Below are positions 28,027 through 36,169 of a stretch of DNA of 64,000 bases, piece by piece. The first letter of the stretch is position 1, and every line of letters begins with the position of its first letter. The notes beneath the pieces are model-generated. The model saw only the letters and a list, made by a program, of their open reading frames with translations, was not told the DNA's origin and ran no database searches. The stretch spans positions 62,001 to 126,000 of the forward strand of contig NZ_FOGI01000005.1 of NCBI RefSeq assembly GCF_900111175.1, given 5' to 3'. This DNA comes from Actinokineospora terrae. GTDB taxonomy: Bacteria; Actinomycetota; Actinomycetes; Mycobacteriales; Pseudonocardiaceae. A program made the translations under genes and the position numbers.

Positions 28027-28032
28027 TATACT
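28027..28032 (+). promoter_or_regulatory. -10 box of a leaderless DUF262 transcript
   Basis: TATACT ends 6 nt before ATG 28039, so transcription would start at or next to the A of the start codon. No ribosome site is present, which fits leaderless translation. Confidence 0.5.
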
Positions 28033-28038
28033 TGCGGC

Positions 28039-29721
28039 ATGAGCGATAACGTTGCGTCAACTATAACTTCTGTGCCTTTTCGGGATCCGCGGCCTTCTCC
28101 GGAGAGAATCAATCAACTGGCGCAGCGCGTTCTTGCTGGCGATATCTTGCTTCCACGTTTTCAACGAAATTTTGTATGGAAGCGCTCTCAGATTTTGGAT
28201 CTTCTGGACTCGGTTCGTCGAAACTATCCAATCGGTAGCCTTCTTCTGTGGCAGTCGAGGCAGAAGCTCGCCAGTGAACGCAATATTGCGGACCTTGCGA
28301 TCGCTGAATCTCGGCCAGATTACCCCGTCAACTACCTGCTTGATGGTCAGCAGAGGTTGTCGACAATATGCGGAGCTCTATTTTGGTCTGGAACTAAGGC
28401 TGATAGTGTATGGAACATCGCATACGACTTGAAGGCGGAGAAGTTTCTCCATCTCGACACTTTGGATACGCCTGCTCTTCACGTCGTCCCCACGAGGTTC
28501 CTCGCTAGCCCCTCAGACTATTTTAGCAGGCTTGTTGGCTTGGAAAAGAGTCTAAGCGTAAGGGCAAAGGCACTGTTTGATCGATTCACTGATTATCAAA
28601 CTGCGGTTGTAACTCTCGGCGATATGTCTATAAAGGACGTAGGGCCAGTCTTTGAGAGGATTAACAGCACCGGTACCCGTCTAACGGTTGTAGATCTAAT
28701 GCGAGCTGCAACTTGGTCCCCCGACTTTGATTTGGTCGAGAAGATCGACTCAATACTTGCTGACCTGGAGCCGAAGAAATTCTCGGGTATTGATCGTAAG
28801 ACCATCTTGCGGAGTGTGGCAGCTTCTGCTGGCCTCGGGTTCACTTCGGAGAACATGGATTCTCTGCGCGACCTCAAAGCTGAAGATCTCAACAATGCTG
28901 TCTCCAGCACCTCGCAAGCCGCTCGTCGCTCCGCCGATTTCCTTTCTACGCAGATCGGCGTACCAAGTGATGCGGCGATACCCTATACAAACCAGTTTGC
29001 AGTCTTGACCGAAATCTTTCGTCGTGTTCCAAGTCCGACGGAAGCGCAGTACAAGGAGATTGCACGGTGGTTCTGGTTGACGACCTTCTCCAGCTATTTT
29101 GGTGGTTGGAATACTGGAAACATGGCGACGGACTTCGATGCCGTTGCTGATTTTGCCAAAGGTGGAACCTCCATTGATAACGGAAGCGTGGCCCCTCAGG
29201 CGTCCGTATGGCGAATCAGGGAGTTTCGTTCTAACAGTGCCACGTCGAAGATGCTGGCTCTGATGCTGGCGCATGAGGGCCCTGTCGATTTGTTGACAGG
29301 GCAGAAGATAGACACGGGCAAATCTTTGGCTTGGTCGAACGACAAAGAGTATCACCACCTATTTCCCAAAGCATACGTTGCACGTAGCGAGAAATGGAGC
29401 AAGCCAAATAAGGTCGCCAATATCATCATGCTCTCCTCAATTAGCAACATCAAGATTAGAGATAAAGCGCCCTCCGGGTATCTTGGAGCGCTGCGCGAAC
29501 AAATCGGTGATAAGCCGTTCTATAACCGGCTATCCAAGTCACTTGTTTCCAGAGAGGCGGCAGACGCAGCCTTGGTGGACGATTTTGATACGTTCTTGCG
29601 CATACGAGCGGAAGATCTTCAGAGTCGGGCTGTCGAGCTCGCACGCATCAGTGGTCCTGCCGTCACACCTGCTGGAGATACCGACGTAGCGGATGATCTT
29701 GACTCTGACACGTCTGACTAG
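28039..29721 (+). CDS. DUF262-HNH protein (GmrSD-like, probable phage defence)
   Basis: 560 aa. The N-terminal DUF262 (ParB-like) domain shows LPRFQRNFVWKRSQILDLLDS (in parts, ~38-58), YPIGSLLLW and the nucleotide motif DGQQRLS (~102-108). YHHLFPK near residue 437 matches the His-rich start of the HNH nuclease usually paired with it. GmrSD and related proteins cut modified phage DNA with NTP help. Base composition is clearly lower in GC (near half) than the flanks, so this is recent cargo. The C-terminal ~30 residues are acidic. Confidence 0.88.
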   Translation: MSDNVASTITSVPFRDPRPSPERINQLAQRVLAGDILLPRFQRNFVWKRSQILDLLDSVRRNYPIGSLLLWQSRQKLASERNIADLAIAESRPDYPVNYLLDGQQRLSTICGALFWSGTKADSVWNIAYDLKAEKFLHLDTLDTPALHVVPTRFLASPSDYFSRLVGLEKSLSVRAKALFDRFTDYQTAVVTLGDMSIKDVGPVFERINSTGTRLTVVDLMRAATWSPDFDLVEKIDSILADLEPKKFSGIDRKTILRSVAASAGLGFTSENMDSLRDLKAEDLNNAVSSTSQAARRSADFLSTQIGVPSDAAIPYTNQFAVLTEIFRRVPSPTEAQYKEIARWFWLTTFSSYFGGWNTGNMATDFDAVADFAKGGTSIDNGSVAPQASVWRIREFRSNSATSKMLALMLAHEGPVDLLTGQKIDTGKSLAWSNDKEYHHLFPKAYVARSEKWSKPNKVANIIMLSSISNIKIRDKAPSGYLGALREQIGDKPFYNRLSKSLVSREAADAALVDDFDTFLRIRAEDLQSRAVELARISGPAVTPAGDTDVADDLDSDTSD

Positions 29722-29738
29722 TTGGTGAGGTGGCGGAG

Positions 29739-29758
29739 TGGGTGCGAGTTTGGGTGCG
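29739..29758 (+). repeat. Arm-type direct repeats inside attR
   Basis: TGGGTGCG at 29739-29746 and 29751-29758, 12 bp apart, matching the pair at 18813-18834 in sequence, spacing and the following AAC. Confidence 0.55.
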
Positions 29759-29851
29759 AACCTGGGTCGTCACCTGCACCTGGAAGCCTTCAGTCTGCCC
29801 CGTTCGAGTGAACTATGCCTGTGGGTTTGTCGGCATCTTCGCAGGTCAGCC

Positions 29852-29903
29852 GACTGTAAATCCGTCGCGAAAGCTACAGAGGTTCGAATCCTCTACCCGC
29901 CAC
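29852..29903 (+). repeat. attR core (duplicate of tRNA-Tyr 3' half)
   Basis: Perfect 52-bp copy of 18700-18751. It contains the anticodon and T arms but lacks the 5' half, so it is not a functional tRNA. Confidence 0.92.
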
Positions 29904-29960
29904 AGACTCAGGCGACCTGTGTCCACGGAATGCGTGGACCCGGTCGTCTGTTTGTCGTAT

Positions 29961-29979
29961 CTGGGGGGCGACCCCCCAG
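29961..29979. terminator. CGA-loop hairpin downstream of attR
   Basis: CTGGGGGG / CCCCCCAG around a CGA loop. The same type of hairpin follows tRNA-Met at 44852. It is probably the original tRNA-Tyr terminator, pushed 11 kb away by the insertion. Confidence 0.5.
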
Positions 29980-30042
29980 GCTCCCACGGGGGCCCGTAGC
30001 GCGAGGGACGAGTGCGTGGGGCCAGTGGGAGGTGCGCTGGGC

Positions 30043-30588
30043 GTGGGGGACGAGCGCGGTGCTTGGACGGTCTTCGGTGAGCGAACTGTCTACGACAACC
30101 GGTGGGTTCGGGTTGGGCTTGCTGACGTTGGGGCGCCCAATGGTGAGCGGTGGGATTACCACGTCGTGCACCTTGCTCGGATCGCCATTGCGTTGATCGT
30201 GAACGAGCGCGACGAGGCGTTGATGCTCTGGCGCTATCGCTTCCCGACCGGCCAATGGGGGTACGAGCTGCTCGGGGGCCTGGTTGACGACGGTGAAGAT
30301 GCTGCCGCGACTGCTGCGCGGGAGGCGGCTGAGGAGAGCGGTTGGCGACCGGTGGGCGAGCCGGAACACCTTGTCGCCTTTCAGCCGTTGCCGGGTCAGG
30401 TGACGGCCCCTGTGGATGTCTATCTCTGGCGTCAGGCCGAACGTCTCGGCGAGCCGACCGATACCGAAGAAGTGGGTCGGGTCGAGTGGGTGCCGCTGAG
30501 CCGTGTCAACGAACTGGCGCAGCGACAGGAATTGCTTGGCTCTGGGACCCTTGTGTCCCTGCTGTACTACCTGAACTCACGTAGGTAG
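30043..30588 (+). CDS. Nudix hydrolase, second Pif-like copy outside attR
   Basis: 181 aa from GTG 30043, with GGGAGG at 30027-30032. Nearly identical in protein to the Nudix gene at 20167 (differences such as GQ for DQ, DD for DE and RQ for RE), with an intact Nudix box. Many synonymous changes separate the two DNA copies, so they are not a recent duplication. It lies outside the element and is followed by a scrap of the same regulator gene that borders copy 1. Likely a survivor of an earlier related element. Confidence 0.88.
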   Translation: MGDERGAWTVFGERTVYDNRWVRVGLADVGAPNGERWDYHVVHLARIAIALIVNERDEALMLWRYRFPTGQWGYELLGGLVDDGEDAAATAAREAAEESGWRPVGEPEHLVAFQPLPGQVTAPVDVYLWRQAERLGEPTDTEEVGRVEWVPLSRVNELAQRQELLGSGTLVSLLYYLNSRR

Positions 30589-30615
30589 GACTCGGAGGCG
30601 ATCGGTCTTGATGAC
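30577..30615 (-). pseudogene. Remnant of HTH-TPR regulator 3' end
   Basis: On the minus strand the last codons read IKTDRL...VLPT then stop, matching the C-terminus of the regulator at 20701 (IKTDRLLRRLSHLVLPT) with an internal deletion of six codons. Everything upstream of this is lost. It overlaps the Nudix 3' end exactly as in copy 1. Confidence 0.65.
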
Positions 30616-30845
30616 AGAAATTCGACAGAAGCCGGACAGAGTGCTCGCTTGATCATTTAGCTGCGCGGTGTGACCTGCGAATTCACCGCGACGGGAGTCT
30701 CAGCGCGTCGTCATGTGGTGTGCGCGGTGTCGTACACGCTACCGACTGTTCCGGGTTGGTGCTATTCTCCTGGGGATCGTCCAGCCTTCGGGGCGAATGG
30801 TGGATTCATGCGACCGCTTGGAACTGCTCATTCAAGGGGGAAGTC

Positions 30846-32615
30846 GTGACGACTCGAACGCATTGCACCGGGGCCGACTTCTGCGATGAGTTGGCTGGTT
30901 CTCGGGATATCTCGTTCGTTCGCGTGTATGAAGGGTTCCCGCCGTCTCGGCTGGTTCTCGAGACCGAGGACTTCGTCCTGCTCGCCGACATGTCGCCGCT
31001 CGTCGTCGGGCACCTCCTCTTGTTGCCCAAGAGGCACTACCTCTCGTTCTCCGAGGTGGTGGCGGCGCACCGGGCAGCGGTTGAGCACCTCGTGTCCAGG
31101 GTTCTGGGGCTGTACCGAGCGACGTTCGGCGAACCGCTCATCTTGGAGCACGGTTCCACCGAGTTCGAAGACGGCAATGGGTGCATCACGCACGCTCATT
31201 GGCATCTTCTCCCCGTTGACGGCGCCAAGGTCGACGAGTTCATGGTGGCCGAGACCGCTGGCCACGTCAGCCTTTCCGGAATAGCAGACCTCGCCGACGA
31301 GCGGTGGTCTGGCGCGTACTACCTGCGCGGGTATGGCGATGATTACCGCCTGTACTTCCCGGGTGAGTCCAACAAACGGCAGTACCTGCGATCCGTCGCC
31401 GGTCGTGTTCTCTCGATGGAGGACCCCGAGTGGGACTACGCCGTCGTTGTCCGAAAAGAAGCCCTCCGCGAAACGATGGGCAAGACGAGTCGATGGACAG
31501 TGGCCCAGCGCCTGCTGCTCAACCACCTGGAGAAAGCAACGATGTCCGTTCCGAATGTGTTCTCAGATGAACCGACTCGGCTGGACCGGGTCATCTCCAC
31601 CCTCTTCGCAAACCAGTCCTCGGCTGTCCCGTCGGCGCGGCACGCCGACGGGACGACGGTCGCGGTCGTGGCGGGGGCCGACAGCCAGGACGACTGCGCG
31701 GTGCTGGCGGTGCGCGGTGACCAAGACCTCGTGATCGGGTCCGACTACGTCCGTGGACCGAAGTTCCGGCTCTACGAGTACGGGCTCCTCACGGAGTTCG
31801 ACCTGGGCTACTACCTGGTGGCCGCGAACGTGAGCGACGTGGCGGCGATGGGGGCGACCCCGATCGGCGTGGTCTCCGTCGTGCGGTACCCCGCCGAGAT
31901 GGACGACGTGAAGTTCGAGGAGGTCATGACCGGGATCCGGCAGGCCTGCGCGGACTTCGGGGCACCGAACATCGGCGGCGACATCGGTGGGGCGGAGCGG
32001 TTGATCTTGTCGGCCACCGCGTTCGGGACGTGCATGCCGGGGCGCGCGTTGATGCGCGGTGGCGCCAGGCCGGGCGACCTGGTCTGCCTGACGGCGCCGA
32101 CCGGGACCGCGGGCGCCGCCACCGAGTACTTCCGCAGCGGCAGGACGGTCGAGGCGATCGAGAACGACCACCGGGACGAGTTGCTGCGGAGTTGGACCCG
32201 ACCGCAAGCCCGGGTGCGGGAGGGTGTGTTCCTCGGGCGCAGCGGATTCGTCACCAGCTGCCAGGACACCTCGGACGGCCTCAAGGCGACGCTCGAGTGC
32301 ATTGCGAGGTCCAGCGGGGTGGGGGTGGTCGTGGACGAGGCCGCCATCGTCGTGCCCGAGGCCGTGACCGCGGTGTGCCGGGCGTTGTCGAAGGAGCCGT
32401 TGGCCGTCATCATGGGCGATTCGGTGGACTTCGAGCTGGTGTTCACCATTCCACCGGAGCGTGCGGCCGAGTTGGCGGCGGACTTCGAGACCGCGGGTCT
32501 TTCCTTCGGGGTGATCGGTCGCATCACCGAGGAACCCTGCGCGGTCATGCGCCTGCGCTCGGGGGAGCGCGTGGACATCCCAGGCGCCGCCTGGCGGCAC
32601 GCGACGACGGCGTGA
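30846..32615 (+). CDS. HIT domain-ThiL-like kinase fusion
   Basis: 589 aa from GTG 30846 after GGGGGAAG. Residues ~15-150 are a HIT domain with HAHWHLLP (H-x-H-x-H). After a linker, residues ~255-585 are an AIR-synthase/ThiL-type domain: DDCAVLAV and SDYVRG, NVSDVAAMGATPIG (~330), GGDIGGAERL, QDTSDGLKA and GDSVDFELVF, all at ThiL positions. HIT proteins hydrolyse or transfer nucleotides and ThiL phosphorylates thiamine-P. Here a dedicated nucleotide-linked step in an unknown pathway is more likely than housekeeping. First gene of a three-gene plus-strand unit. Confidence 0.85.
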   Translation: MTTRTHCTGADFCDELAGSRDISFVRVYEGFPPSRLVLETEDFVLLADMSPLVVGHLLLLPKRHYLSFSEVVAAHRAAVEHLVSRVLGLYRATFGEPLILEHGSTEFEDGNGCITHAHWHLLPVDGAKVDEFMVAETAGHVSLSGIADLADERWSGAYYLRGYGDDYRLYFPGESNKRQYLRSVAGRVLSMEDPEWDYAVVVRKEALRETMGKTSRWTVAQRLLLNHLEKATMSVPNVFSDEPTRLDRVISTLFANQSSAVPSARHADGTTVAVVAGADSQDDCAVLAVRGDQDLVIGSDYVRGPKFRLYEYGLLTEFDLGYYLVAANVSDVAAMGATPIGVVSVVRYPAEMDDVKFEEVMTGIRQACADFGAPNIGGDIGGAERLILSATAFGTCMPGRALMRGGARPGDLVCLTAPTGTAGAATEYFRSGRTVEAIENDHRDELLRSWTRPQARVREGVFLGRSGFVTSCQDTSDGLKATLECIARSSGVGVVVDEAAIVVPEAVTAVCRALSKEPLAVIMGDSVDFELVFTIPPERAAELAADFETAGLSFGVIGRITEEPCAVMRLRSGERVDIPGAAWRHATTA

Positions 32616-32644
32616 GCTGGTCGGGATACGGGCAGTGAGACCGG

Positions 32645-33424
32645 GTGGAACGGCGGCCGATGGGGCGTAGGACCGCGAAGGCGTACGACAAACTGATCTT
32701 GATGGCCGCCGGTATCGCGCTGGCGGGCAAGGCCAACGGGGTTCCGTCGACCCAGTTCTGGAACTCGATCGTCACCGCCCAGCCCTACGTGCCGCTGGGT
32801 CTGCTCGTCGTCGTCGGCCTGTTCGGTGCCCTCAGCCCGTTCGAGTGGTGGCAGGCGAGATCCCTGCCGGATCAGAAGACCACCATGCGCCGCCGGATCC
32901 TGACCTCGTTCGGGCGGATGCTCGAGGTCGGCGGGCAGGTGGAACCTCCGCTGAGAACCGGTGATCTCGCCCTGCACTTCTGGAAGGTGCAGCGGACCTG
33001 GCGCCACCCGGTGTCCGGGGTGCTGCGCAGGTTGTCGACCTACCGGATGTCCTCGTCCCCGCAGACGAGGGCGTTCGCGCCGCCGAAGGGCGTCGGGGCC
33101 GTCGGCCTCTGCTGGCTGCACAACCGCGAGGTCAAGATCGATGCGGCCGGGCTGGACGCGATCACGACGCAGGCCGAGTTCGACACCTACCGGGCCGAGC
33201 ACGGTGCCGAGGCCGTCATGAACCTCGATTGGGCCGAGTTCGAACTGGTCCGGCACCGGAAGGCGCTGTTCGTGGTCCCCATCCGCAACTCGCAGAGCCG
33301 GTTCATCGGGTGCATCAGCTTGGATGCCGAGCGCGGGTTCTCGACTCTCGACGAGTCCGATGTCGTCGAGGAGATGAACGCGCTCTCGATGTCGATGTCG
33401 CGTGACGAGTTCGACCTGGTGTGA
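32645..33424 (+). CDS. Two-TM protein with C-terminal GAF-like domain
   Basis: 259 aa from GTG 32645; ATG 32660 is an alternative and neither has a strong ribosome site. Two hydrophobic helices (~18-35, ~52-68) precede a cytoplasmic part. The last ~110 residues (VGAVGLCWLHNREV...ALFVVPIRNSQSRFIGCISLDAERGFSTLDES) look like a GAF domain, a small-molecule sensor fold. Located between the HIT-ThiL fusion and a methyltransferase, 29 bp from the former. It could sense the pathway product at the membrane. Confidence 0.72.
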   Translation: MERRPMGRRTAKAYDKLILMAAGIALAGKANGVPSTQFWNSIVTAQPYVPLGLLVVVGLFGALSPFEWWQARSLPDQKTTMRRRILTSFGRMLEVGGQVEPPLRTGDLALHFWKVQRTWRHPVSGVLRRLSTYRMSSSPQTRAFAPPKGVGAVGLCWLHNREVKIDAAGLDAITTQAEFDTYRAEHGAEAVMNLDWAEFELVRHRKALFVVPIRNSQSRFIGCISLDAERGFSTLDESDVVEEMNALSMSMSRDEFDLV

Positions 33425-33449
33425 CCGGTCTTGCGAAGGGCGGCGCGGA

Positions 33450-34073
33450 ATGGATCCTGTCACCTCGCGCATGCGGGCGTTGTACGACAGCAAAGCGGCT
33501 CAATACCGCCTCGCGACGTCGAGCTTGGCGCAGTTCCCCGGTCTTGATCAGGAGATCGGCGCCTTCGTGGGTTCCCTCCGCATCGGTGGACCGGTTCTGG
33601 ACATCGGGTGCGGGGCAGGCCGGGATGCCGAGCACATCGTCGAACTCGGTCGACCGGTGGTGCTGTCCGACATCAGTCGGAACATGCTCGACATCGCCAG
33701 GTCCCGAGTCGGCGCGGCCGCGGTGCACTGCGACATGGCTGCCTTGCCGTTCGCCGACGGCGCCTTCGCCGGGATCTGGATGTGCGGGAGCCTGGTCCAC
33801 ATCCCCCGAGCTCGCCAAGCGGGAGTGCTCGGCGAGTCGTTCCGGGTGCTCGCTCCGGGTGGGCGTATCGCGATCAGCCTCAAGGAGGGGGACGGTGAGG
33901 GGTGGCGAGTGGGGGAGCGGATGGACGAATCGCGCTGGTTCACCTACTGGCGCCAGGAACAGGTGAGTGATCTGCTGCGAGACATCGGTTTCCGCGATGT
34001 CGTCACCGAACCCAGTGGGCGCGGTACCTGGTTCATCGCGTCAGGGGCGCGTCAGTCGGCGGGCGCCCATTGA
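33450..34073 (+). CDS. Class I SAM-dependent methyltransferase
   Basis: 207 aa from ATG 33450 with GAAGGGCGG upstream. GPVLDIGCGAGRDAEHI is motif I, VVLSDISRNML holds the ribose-binding acid, FAGIWMCGSLVHIP motif IV, and LAPGGRIAISLKEG motif V/VI. The C-terminal FTYWRQEQVSDLL segment is common in UbiE/Methyltransf_11 members. Substrate unknown; context suggests a nucleotide-derived or small metabolite. The end overlaps the convergent HIT gene by 22 bp. Confidence 0.9.
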   Translation: MDPVTSRMRALYDSKAAQYRLATSSLAQFPGLDQEIGAFVGSLRIGGPVLDIGCGAGRDAEHIVELGRPVVLSDISRNMLDIARSRVGAAAVHCDMAALPFADGAFAGIWMCGSLVHIPRARQAGVLGESFRVLAPGGRIAISLKEGDGEGWRVGERMDESRWFTYWRQEQVSDLLRDIGFRDVVTEPSGRGTWFIASGARQSAGAH

Positions 34074-34495
34074 CCTGGGTCGCAATCCGGGAAGATCTGC
34101 CTGATTCCGCCGCGCGGATCCGCGACGTCACCAGTGTAGCGGGGAATCAGGTGGATGTGTAGGTGGTCGATGGTTCGGCCTGCCGCGCGGCCTTCGTTGA
34201 CGCCGACGGTGTACCCATCCGGGCTGAGTTCCGCGTCCAGCTTGGCGCGGACTCGCTGCATGAGCTCGTAGGCTTCGCAGACCTCCTGCGCGGAGAGCTC
34301 GAAGAGTGAGACAACGTGCCGTTTGGGGACGATTTCCACGTGCCCCTTGGTGGCCGGGAAGTTGTCGTAGCGCGCGTAGAAGTTGTGGGTTTCGTCCACG
34401 AGTACGTTCACCGAGTTGTCGTGCACCCGGCAGAAGATGCACTCCTCCAGGAGGCCTCCTGGTTCACCAGGAGGTTTTCTGACTGTCTGGTTCAT
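34052..34495 (-). CDS. HIT-family nucleotide hydrolase/transferase
   Basis: 147 aa from ATG 34495. ECIFCRVHD (possible zinc Cys), FPATKGHVEIVPKRHVVSLFEL and the catalytic triad DHLHIHLIPRY place it in the Hint/Fhit-type HIT family. It is downstream of a CMP-kinase homologue on the same strand and faces a second HIT domain in the convergent unit. Two HIT domains within 4 kb suggest AMP- or nucleotidyl-linked intermediates. Confidence 0.9.
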   Translation of the reverse strand: MNQTVRKPPGEPGGLLEECIFCRVHDNSVNVLVDETHNFYARYDNFPATKGHVEIVPKRHVVSLFELSAQEVCEAYELMQRVRAKLDAELSPDGYTVGVNEGRAAGRTIDHLHIHLIPRYTGDVADPRGGIRQIFPDCDPGQWAPAD

Positions 34496-34658
34496 CTCGA
34501 GCACCTGATCTTTTCGTTGGCGGCGGTCTCGGTTTCGGGCGCGTGGTCGGGCGGCAGGTGTCGCACGGTGGGGACCTGGACAGCCAACGTAGCTACTCGG
34601 CAGGCCCATTTCCAGCGTGAACGGCACCTGGCGCCCTGCGGCCGTGTTCCTGAGGTGG

Positions 34659-35333
34659 TCAGGCGATGTGGCGAATTTCGGTCAGTCCGGCGATCCGGCA
34701 CACCGTCGACATCGTGTTGATCACCTGGTCGAGGGACAGGTCGGTTGTGTCGATCACAACGCTGTCGGTGGCAGGCCGCAGCGGTGACGCCGCGCGGGAG
34801 GTGTCCTCGTGGTCGCGGCGCACCACGTCGGCGAGTACCTCTTGGTAGTCGGAACCGATCTCCTGCCTGTGCCGTCGGGCTGCTCGCTCATCGGCCCTGG
34901 CCGTCAGGAAGAACTTGATTCGAGCATCGGGGAAGACGACGGTGCCGATATCCCTGCCCTCGATGATGCTGGCCGTCCTGCTCTGCGCCCAATTGTGCAT
35001 CAGTGACGTTATCGCTTTCCGCAGATCAGGAATCTTCGCCACCGCGGACACCGCCTTGGACACGGCGGTGGTGCGAAGTTCACTGTTGTTGATCCGCGCT
35101 GGATCGAAGAGTGCGTTCGATCGGCTTCGCTGCAGGATTCCCGTGATCAGCCCTATCATTGCCTGGCTGTCCTCGGGGTTGATCCCGGTGGACAGGGCCT
35201 CGTGGGCGAGGGTTCGGTAGGCCCGGCCGCTTTCGAGGTAGCTGAGGCTGAATCGATCGGACAATGCTCGACTGGTCGTCGTTTTGCCTGCGGCGGCCGG
35301 ACCATCGACGGCAATGACGATGTGCTGTTCCAT
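34659..35333 (-). CDS. (d)CMP kinase homologue
   Basis: 224 aa from ATG 35333 with GGAGGG 7 nt upstream. VAVDGPAAAGKTTTSRAL is the P-loop and LESGRAYRTLAHEAL the substrate helix (housekeeping Cmk has Y/S-TGA.YR). ASIIEGRDIGTVVFPDA and FFLTARADERAARRH are the remaining Cmk motifs. Because cmk is an essential gene normally found elsewhere, this divergent copy in a HIT/ThiL cluster is probably a paralogue with a pathway-specific substrate. Confidence 0.9.
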   Translation of the reverse strand: MEQHIVIAVDGPAAAGKTTTSRALSDRFSLSYLESGRAYRTLAHEALSTGINPEDSQAMIGLITGILQRSRSNALFDPARINNSELRTTAVSKAVSAVAKIPDLRKAITSLMHNWAQSRTASIIEGRDIGTVVFPDARIKFFLTARADERAARRHRQEIGSDYQEVLADVVRRDHEDTSRAASPLRPATDSVVIDTTDLSLDQVINTMSTVCRIAGLTEIRHIA

Positions 35334-36169
35334 CCGTTGTCCCTCCGAACGCGGTGGGTGGGCTCACGCGTCAGATTCGGTTGGGTCGTTGAGCGACATA
35401 GCGTACACAACACGGAACGCGTAGGGAGGCCGGACTGCGCACCTCTTGTAGGTGATGTCCGTAAGCGGCTCGCCATGGCAGAGCGGCTGAGTCCGACTTA
35501 AAGTAGTCATCATCGCAGGTCACAACCCCAACGGGTTCGATGTCATCGTTTTTTCGAGTGATCAGCTCGGTCGTAGACACTTCCCGCCATGCCCTCGCTC
35601 TTCGCAAGAAGTTTCTCTCGCGCTCTTCTCCACAAGTCGAGAAGAGGACAAATGATGGACATCGCTCGGGCTGACTTCCGGAATGTCCCGATCCGATATT
35701 GTGGTAACAACAGATCAGACATGGGATCATGGGTTGTATCAGTCGCTGCTGGCCTCGGTGAACCTGGTGGGGAAATAAGTGGGACCGGCCACACCCCTGC
35801 ACAGTGTGGCCGGTCCCTGGCGTCCGCATCGCGCGCGAGGGCGGCGCGATGGGGACGCTATTTCCGCGGGGGAGCCAACCCGGCGGAAAACCTTTGTTCA
35901 CATATACCCAGAATGGGGGTGGAGCGGGGGTGCACCTGGGCTGGGCCGGGTGGGGGTGGCTGCCGGTAATTAACAGAATAGCGGGGCTGCGCCGAACGGG
36001 GGGTCGGTCTGGTCCGGGCGGCGAGCCGCGGTGCTGCCATCTGCTTCATTAAGCCTGGTCAACGGCCTATTTCCGGGGGGTGTCACCCGAACGCCGGACG
36101 TGCGGTGGTTGGTGCACTGGCTAGCTTTCCTTTCCTGTCTTCTGGGTACTAGTAACGGGGGTTTAGCCC
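35334..36169. other. 836-bp non-coding stretch
   Basis: No frame here has a ribosome site together with actinobacterial codon use. GC is lower in 35500-35760 than in the neighbours. It contains the strong hairpin at 35781-35817 and presumably the promoters of the CMP-kinase unit (left) and the secreted protein (right). Otherwise I see nothing recognisable. Confidence 0.5.
35781..35817. terminator. Strong hairpin terminator
   Basis: 14-bp perfect arms (35781-35794 and 35804-35817, GGGACCGGCCACAC type) around a 9-nt loop, without T-run. No gene ends directly before it, which suggests a lost or unrecognised transcript. Confidence 0.65.

Larger units (their letters stand above)
18700..29903 (+). 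mobile_element. 11.15-kb integrative element in tRNA-Tyr (AICE-like)
   Basis: Bounded by perfect 52-bp direct repeats (18700-18751 and 29852-29903), the first being the 3' half of the tRNA. Contents in order: integrase, Nudix/Pif-like, HTH-TPR regulator, XRE, excisionase-like, WhiB-like, membrane protein, FtsK/Tra ATPase, second XRE, two hypotheticals, second HTH-TPR regulator, DUF262-HNH protein. This is the layout of actinobacterial integrative and conjugative elements of the pSAM2 type, except that I find no rep gene. Element GC falls in the DUF262 cargo gene. Confidence 0.88.

Noticed and set aside
29852..29903. Second tRNA-Tyr gene
   Set aside because: Lacks the acceptor 5' strand and D arm; it is the attR copy of the 3' half.
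35371..35901. 176-aa minus-strand frame in the gap after the CMP-kinase gene
   Set aside because: No ribosome site, rare codons, unnatural composition, and it runs through the 35781 hairpin.
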